Source of the DNA: CAYRUP01 sp964578975
GTDB taxonomy: Bacteria; Pseudomonadota; Gammaproteobacteria; DSM-16500
DNA length: 64,000 bases
Direction: 5' to 3'
Assembly (NCBI GenBank): GCA_964578975.1
Contig: CAZOFA010000001.1
Coordinates: forward strand, 12,732 to 76,731
Position numbers and translations under genes: made by a program. This document shows positions 59,646 to 64,000 of this stretch, piece by piece. Positions within the stretch are counted from its first letter, which is position 1. Every line of letters starts with the position of its first letter. A model generated the notes under the pieces. The model was not told where the DNA came from. It saw only the letters and a program-made list of their open reading frames with translations, and did not search any database.

Positions 59646-61358
59646 ATGCAAGGATTTAAGATCATTCGTAATCCCGACGGTGATATCACGCATATTGAAA
59701 CCAATCTTCTCGGGTATGATTTATTGAGCCATCCCAAACTCAATAAAGGCTGTGCATTTACACGTGACGAACGCGAAATTTTTCAGCTCACTGGACTCTT
59801 GCCGCACCAAGTGGAAACACTCGAACAACAAGTCGCGCGCATGTACGCGCAATACCTAGAAAAACGCACCAATCTCGACAAATATATTTATTTGAATGTG
59901 CTGCATGATTACAACGAAACGTTGTTTTATCAACTCACCAGTCGTTATCTTGAAGAAATGTTACCGATTATTTACACACCAACCGTCGGTGATGCCGTCG
60001 AACATTTTAGTAGTCAACATCGTAAATCACGCGGACTTTATATTAGTTATCCCGATATTAAAAATATCGATCACATTTTAAAAAAATATTTGTCGGATGA
60101 CATTGATTTAATTGTCGTGACAGATGGTGAAGCGGTGTTAGGCATTGGTGATCAAGGGATTGGTGGAATTAATATTGCCGTCGCGAAATTGGCCGTTTAC
60201 ACCTTGTGCGCGGGAATTAATCCGCATCGCATGTTACCGATTCAATTAGATGTAGGCACCAACAATCAACATTTATTAGCCGACCCGATGTATTTAGGTT
60301 GGCGTCATGAACGCATTGAAGGCGCACCTTATGATGAGTTTATTGCGACATTCGTCAAAGCCATCAAACAAAAATGTCCGCGTGTATTTTTACATTGGGA
60401 AGATGTCGGACGCGAAAATGCACGGCGAATTTTAACGCATTATCGCGATGAAATTTGCACGTTTAATGGTGACATGCAAGGAACGGGGGCAGTCACACTC
60501 GCTGCATTACTCGCGGCAGCGCAAGCCTCAAAAATAAAATTAGTCGATCAACAAATTATTATTTTTGGCGCGGGTACCGCAGGGGTTGGAATTGCCGATC
60601 AAATTATTTCGGTCATGCAGCGTCAAGGTTTATCGAAAAAACAAGCGTACAAAAAACTTTGGTTAATTGACCGCGACGGTTTGTTAACCGAACATTCGCG
60701 TTCATTATTATCTTTTCAAAAACCCTATGCGCGCGATTGGAATGATTGTGCATCGTGGCCGCTGAATAATCCGGAAAATATTACGTTGTTGGATGTGATT
60801 CGCCATGTAAAACCCACCACGCTGATTGGTTGCTCAACCAAAGGTGGTGCGTTTACTGAAGAAATTGTCAAACTGATGGCCTCACACGTCGAACATCCCA
60901 TCATCATGCCGTTATCCAATCCCACTATCAAATCGGAAGCCACACCGCAGGATTTGATGCATTGGACGCAAGGGCACGCCATCATTGCAACCGGCAGTCC
61001 CTATCCTAATGTTGATTTTGCTGGCAAGTCATTGCGAATTTCACAAAGTAATAATGCACTTTCTTATCCAGGAATTGGTTTAGGTGCAATTGCCGTGAAA
61101 GCAAAACATTTAACTGATGGCATGCTGTGGGCTGCAACCGATGCATTAAGCCAATGTGCGCCGATTATGAGTGATCCTCAAGCACCGTTATTACCCAAAT
61201 TATCGGAAACCAAATCGATTAGTCGGCAAGTGGCACTCGCGGTTGCGCTGGAAGCGTGCAAAGAAGGATTGGTGCAGGATAAAAATGTCGATTTAAATCA
61301 AGCATTGAATCAAGTGACGTGGGAACCGCACTATTATCCTTATAAAAAAATTGCATGA
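59646..61358 (+). CDS. NAD-dependent malic enzyme, malolactic-like subgroup
   Basis: Converts malate to pyruvate and CO2; 570 residues. PIIYTPTVGDAVE has the catalytic Tyr110, INIAVAKLAVYT the Lys181, LHWEDVGRENAR the metal ligands Glu252-Asp253, and FNGDMQGTG a further metal Asp276. The NAD-binding IIIFGAGTAGVGIAD follows. Compared with E. coli MaeA, the R in GERILG is replaced (GEAVLG), and the first Asp of NDD is Gly275. HWEDVGREN and INIAVAKL are closer to malolactic enzymes, which release lactate; the product cannot be settled from sequence. SD GGGGGT. Confidence 0.9.
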   Translation: MQGFKIIRNPDGDITHIETNLLGYDLLSHPKLNKGCAFTRDEREIFQLTGLLPHQVETLEQQVARMYAQYLEKRTNLDKYIYLNVLHDYNETLFYQLTSRYLEEMLPIIYTPTVGDAVEHFSSQHRKSRGLYISYPDIKNIDHILKKYLSDDIDLIVVTDGEAVLGIGDQGIGGINIAVAKLAVYTLCAGINPHRMLPIQLDVGTNNQHLLADPMYLGWRHERIEGAPYDEFIATFVKAIKQKCPRVFLHWEDVGRENARRILTHYRDEICTFNGDMQGTGAVTLAALLAAAQASKIKLVDQQIIIFGAGTAGVGIADQIISVMQRQGLSKKQAYKKLWLIDRDGLLTEHSRSLLSFQKPYARDWNDCASWPLNNPENITLLDVIRHVKPTTLIGCSTKGGAFTEEIVKLMASHVEHPIIMPLSNPTIKSEATPQDLMHWTQGHAIIATGSPYPNVDFAGKSLRISQSNNALSYPGIGLGAIAVKAKHLTDGMLWAATDALSQCAPIMSDPQAPLLPKLSETKSISRQVALAVALEACKEGLVQDKNVDLNQALNQVTWEPHYYPYKKIA

Positions 61359-61388
61359 TGTTTTCTCTCAGACTATCATCAGAAAATT

Positions 61389-62036
61389 ATGAATCCAGAA
61401 CATACTCGTTATTTCAATGCCATGGGCATTCAATCCTGGCAATTAAAAAATACACCTGCGCCGCAGCCCATCACCGATGAAGCAGCGTGGGAAAATTTGC
61501 GTGTGCAAGTGGCGCAATGCACAGCGTGTGGATTAGATAAAACACGCACCCAAACTGTGTTTGGTGTCGGAAATCGCAACGCGCAATTAATGATTATTGG
61601 TGAAGCACCCGGCTTTCATGAAGATCAACAAGGCGAACCGTTCGTGGGACGCGCGGGACAATTACTCAATGCGATGTTGCAATCCATTGGCTTGGAGCGC
61701 AACCAAGTTTACATTGCAAATATTTTAAAATGTCGACCGCCGGAAAATCGCGATCCACAACCTGATGAAGTAAATTTATGTACGCCATTTTTGGCGAAAC
61801 AAATTGCATTAATCAATCCCGTTTTGATACTCGCGGTGGGTCGCATTGCGGCACATTTTTTATTAGCGACCAAATCTTCGTTGACACAATTGCGGGGAAA
61901 AATTCATCGCTATGGTGCGCTGAATACGCCGTTGTTAATCACGTATCATCCTGCGTATTTGTTACGAAAACCGAGCGATAAAAATAAAGCGTATCAAGAT
62001 TTACAATTAGCATGGCGCACATTGCATTCAACTTAA
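61389..62036 (+). CDS. Uracil-DNA glycosylase, family 4 (4Fe-4S)
   Basis: 215 residues. Removes uracil from DNA as the first step of base excision repair. GEAPGFHEDQQGEPFVGRAG is the water-activating motif and YHPAYLLR the leucine-loop motif. Four cysteines, in CTACG, KCRPPENRDP and the later LCTPF, would hold an iron-sulfur cluster, as in the family 4 enzymes (thermophiles and many bacteria). The N-terminal 30 residues are a non-conserved extension. Confidence 0.94.
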   Translation: MNPEHTRYFNAMGIQSWQLKNTPAPQPITDEAAWENLRVQVAQCTACGLDKTRTQTVFGVGNRNAQLMIIGEAPGFHEDQQGEPFVGRAGQLLNAMLQSIGLERNQVYIANILKCRPPENRDPQPDEVNLCTPFLAKQIALINPVLILAVGRIAAHFLLATKSSLTQLRGKIHRYGALNTPLLITYHPAYLLRKPSDKNKAYQDLQLAWRTLHST

Positions 62037-62054
62037 ATTAAAGAGAAAATTATC

Positions 62055-62696
62055 ATGGACGATTTTCCGAATTTACCCATTAAACATTATTCCGATATAC
62101 GACAAACGATTAAATCAGGCGATATTTTACTGTGCTCAGGCAGTGCTGCATTTTCTAACATGATCAAGCAGGCCACGCAAAGTGTTTGGAGTCATGTGGC
62201 GTTTATTATTCGGTTAGATGCGATTGACCGCATCATGGTGCTGGAAAGTGTGGAAAGCATTGGTGTGCGCACGGTGCCGCTCAGTAATTATGCGTTTGAT
62301 TACAACGGAACGGGCAAGGGATATCCTGGGCGTTTGATGTTTGCGCGGCATAGTGATGTGGCCGAAGAAAATATTCCTAAATTATCACGCACCGCCACGG
62401 ATTTATTAGGTTTTCCCTACAATACACAAGAAATTGTGCGCATTGCGGCGCGCATCAGCATGAATACGTTGGGAATTTCTGAGCCCACACAAGACCCCGC
62501 GCCGCAACGTGAATTCATTTGTTCGGAGTACGCACATATTTGTTTTCAATCGATCGGCGTCACGATTGATTATAATCCCATGGGTTTTATTGCACCGGCC
62601 GATTTTGCGCGCTGTGCGCGTGTCAAACCGATTTGCTTTATTCAATCAGAAACGGAAATTAACTCTGAGTTGCAGAAAAAACTGGAAATGGCATAA
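62055..62696 (+). CDS. Permuted NlpC/P60 cysteine hydrolase-like (YiiX/YaeF family)
   Basis: 213 residues without a clear signal peptide. SGDILLCSGSAAFSNMIKQA, SVWSHVAFII (catalytic His) and, later, EFICSEYAHICFQSIG (catalytic Cys) follow the permuted papain-like order His-then-Cys of the YiiX family. Members hydrolyse amide or ester bonds, some of lipids. Lack of an export signal argues for a cytoplasmic or translocated role. SD GAGAAA; 18 bases after the glycosylase gene, probably the same transcript. Confidence 0.82.
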   Translation: MDDFPNLPIKHYSDIRQTIKSGDILLCSGSAAFSNMIKQATQSVWSHVAFIIRLDAIDRIMVLESVESIGVRTVPLSNYAFDYNGTGKGYPGRLMFARHSDVAEENIPKLSRTATDLLGFPYNTQEIVRIAARISMNTLGISEPTQDPAPQREFICSEYAHICFQSIGVTIDYNPMGFIAPADFARCARVKPICFIQSETEINSELQKKLEMA

Positions 62697-62706
62697 TTCT
62701 TTCTCT

Positions 62707-62787
62707 CGTCATTGCGAGCACAGCGAAGCAATCCAGGTTTTAGTGACCTAGAAAACCTGGATTGCTTCGCTTGCGCTCGCAATGACG
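62707..62787. repeat. Family B long inverted repeat
   Basis: An 81-bp hairpin nearly identical in arms to those at 14893-14975 and 33261-33350; loop TAGTGACCTAGA. Between two same-strand genes. Confidence 0.93.
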
Positions 62788-62815
62788 TATTAAAATAAAT
62801 AACGAGGAACGTATC

Positions 62816-63925
62816 ATGTCTAAAATTTTTTTCGTCAGTAGCGACGGAGATACTGATTTAGCGAATGAAGCCATTAAACGATTATTAAAGCAATCGTCTG
62901 AAACTATTTATCTGGTTCCACTCACAGAGCGTGCGGTTAAAAAAATTCAAATTTTCAAAAATGAAAACAGAGTAAATACTGTCTCGCTTTCAGAAATGAC
63001 TGAGGAAAAACTTATTTTTCCCGAAAAAATCTCCAGTGAAGTCGCACAAAAAATTAATGCGTATTTAGTGGAAAGACAAATTACGCAAGCTTTTGTTGGT
63101 GTGCCCAGTAATAATAACGAAACGCCTTATCAAATCGCACGTGTATTATCCATGCCTTGTGCGATTGCTTACGAATACATGTTCAAAACAGAACATCGTT
63201 TTTGGGAGTACTTGAATGACTTATCGAAATGTCGCTTTGAAGTGTCTTTACTGACCGCTGCCGCCGAAATTAAAAAATCAAATCCAAACGCTCAAGTCGA
63301 TGTCATTGGACACTTAAGTTTAGAACCAACGGTTGCACTTGACGCCACGGCGACAAGAAAAAACTTAGATGTAAAATCAGGAGAATTAGTTTTTGTGTCA
63401 GGCTCATCACAACCTGGCGGTGATTATGATCTCGTGCGAGGATTATTGGCTGAACTCGCGACCGGCAAATATCCAACCTTACAATTGCGGATGGGAGTGC
63501 ATCCTAATGTTGCTCAGCCTGATCGTTATTTGCAGAAATTATTTGAGATCTGCCAAGAATATCCAAGCTTGCATAATCAATTTAAAATAATTATTAATGA
63601 CGAGTTAAAAAATAAATTACAAGGCCCCCTTTTTCCATCGCCTTTTCTTATTTTGACAGATGTTTCGGGTCCTGAGGCTGCCCAAGCCGCTGACAAAATT
63701 ACGCAAGCGGTACCTGGTCGTTTAGCCAATGAAGCTGCGATGGCGGGTAAACCTGTTTATTTTCCGCCTAATGAAAAAGTGACGCCTTATTTACCTGAAT
63801 GGTTTTGTAAAAATGTGAGTGGTTTTTTTCAGGCACAACGGCAAGCGCCGCATAGCAAACAGGAATTGGGATTAACGAACGAGACTGCGGCGGACAATTT
63901 GGTAAAAACTTTTAGCGTAAAATAA
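62816..63925 (+). CDS. Hypothetical protein, possibly GT-B-like fold
   Basis: 369 residues, not recognised. SD GAGGAA precedes the ATG. Alternating strands and helices give a two-domain Rossmann-like impression: SKIFFVSSDGDTDLANEAIK at the N-terminus; TQAFVGVPSNNNETPYQIAR mid-domain; GELVFVSGSSQPGGDYDLVR starting the second half; FLILTDVSGPEAAQAADKIT and AAMAGKPVYFPPNEKVTPYL later. This resembles a nucleotide-sugar-type GT-B protein, but no catalytic motif can be named. No signal peptide or CaaX box (ends FSVK). Confidence 0.6.
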   Translation: MSKIFFVSSDGDTDLANEAIKRLLKQSSETIYLVPLTERAVKKIQIFKNENRVNTVSLSEMTEEKLIFPEKISSEVAQKINAYLVERQITQAFVGVPSNNNETPYQIARVLSMPCAIAYEYMFKTEHRFWEYLNDLSKCRFEVSLLTAAAEIKKSNPNAQVDVIGHLSLEPTVALDATATRKNLDVKSGELVFVSGSSQPGGDYDLVRGLLAELATGKYPTLQLRMGVHPNVAQPDRYLQKLFEICQEYPSLHNQFKIIINDELKNKLQGPLFPSPFLILTDVSGPEAAQAADKITQAVPGRLANEAAMAGKPVYFPPNEKVTPYLPEWFCKNVSGFFQAQRQAPHSKQELGLTNETAADNLVKTFSVK

Positions 63926-63950
63926 AACTCCGTCATGCGCGGAGCCCCTC

Positions 63951-63985
63951 CGTCATTGCGAGCGGAGCGAAGCAATCCAGGTTTT
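63951..63985. repeat. Family B repeat, left arm (cut by window end)
   Basis: CGTCATTGCGAGCGG...CAGGTTTT matches the left arm of the long inverted repeats; the right arm lies beyond position 64000. Confidence 0.85.
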
Positions 63986-64000
63986 GCGTGTGGTCAAAAA

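Overview
The window looks like a chromosomal segment of a moderately AT-rich gammaproteobacterium, most plausibly a host-associated member of the Legionellales/Coxiella side of the class. The evidence is conserved gammaproteobacterial gene order: mrcA divergent from pil genes and aroK; rsmD divergent from ftsY-ftsE-ftsX, then rpoH; amgK-murU divergent from lptD-surA-pdxA. Mixed into this are proteins of intracellular-bacterium type: a eukaryotic-like Ser/Thr kinase and three unknown proteins ending in CaaX-type prenylation boxes. The taxonomic assignment is an inference; no rRNA or tRNA gene was seen. A 10-N scaffold gap lies at 55912-55921.

Layout. 1-1849 (minus): a truncated AMP-ligase, an acyl carrier protein and a PLP decarboxylase, forming an aminoacyl-ACP style cassette. 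1968-6273: an unknown protein, murI, rlmJ (with a palindromic repeat inside its reading frame) and a CaaX protein. 6505-9640: bcp, an archaeal/eukaryotic-type proS and a class I aldolase. 9668-14809: a toxin-antitoxin pair, a VIT-type metal transporter, a class II ribonucleotide reductase whose expected radical cysteine is glycine, hemE and a Thr/Ala/Pro-rich lipoprotein. 14985-21152: aroK, a compact pilM-N-O/P-Q operon and mrcA. 21179-27171: a C45-type hydrolase, an MFS transporter, coaX, the kinase and an unknown. 27212-33253: an ABC exporter, then a tightly packed polysaccharide operon (ATP-grasp, HAD phosphatase, glycosyltransferase, Wzm, Wzt).

33331-40264: pdxB-ubiA-ubiC, an FAD oxidoreductase, MarC, a PH-domain protein, two small unknowns, trpS and rsmD. 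40323-44705: ftsY-ftsE-ftsX, an unknown single-pass protein, then rpoH preceded by a perfect CIRCE (HrcA) operator. 44706-46516: a repeat array with an embedded GIY-YIG gene, a flavin-reductase-like gene and an unknown. 46665-55765: comM, cfa, murU-amgK, lptD-surA-pdxA. After the gap: tolC, two paralogous CaaX proteins, yfhL, coaD, malic enzyme, a family 4 uracil-DNA glycosylase, a permuted NlpC/P60-like protein and an unknown.

Three families of short palindromic repeats are scattered through the window. Family A has arms GTCATTCCCGC/GCGGGAATGAC. Family B is an 80-90 bp long hairpin beginning CGTCATTGCGAG. Family C has arms TCCCGCGG/CCGCGGGA. They occupy most convergent gene junctions, supply the last codons and stop of rlmJ and pdxB, and in rlmJ are translated in the middle of the protein. 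The strongest leads are the CaaX protein trio, the CIRCE-rpoH link, the NrdJ active-site substitution and the coding repeats.
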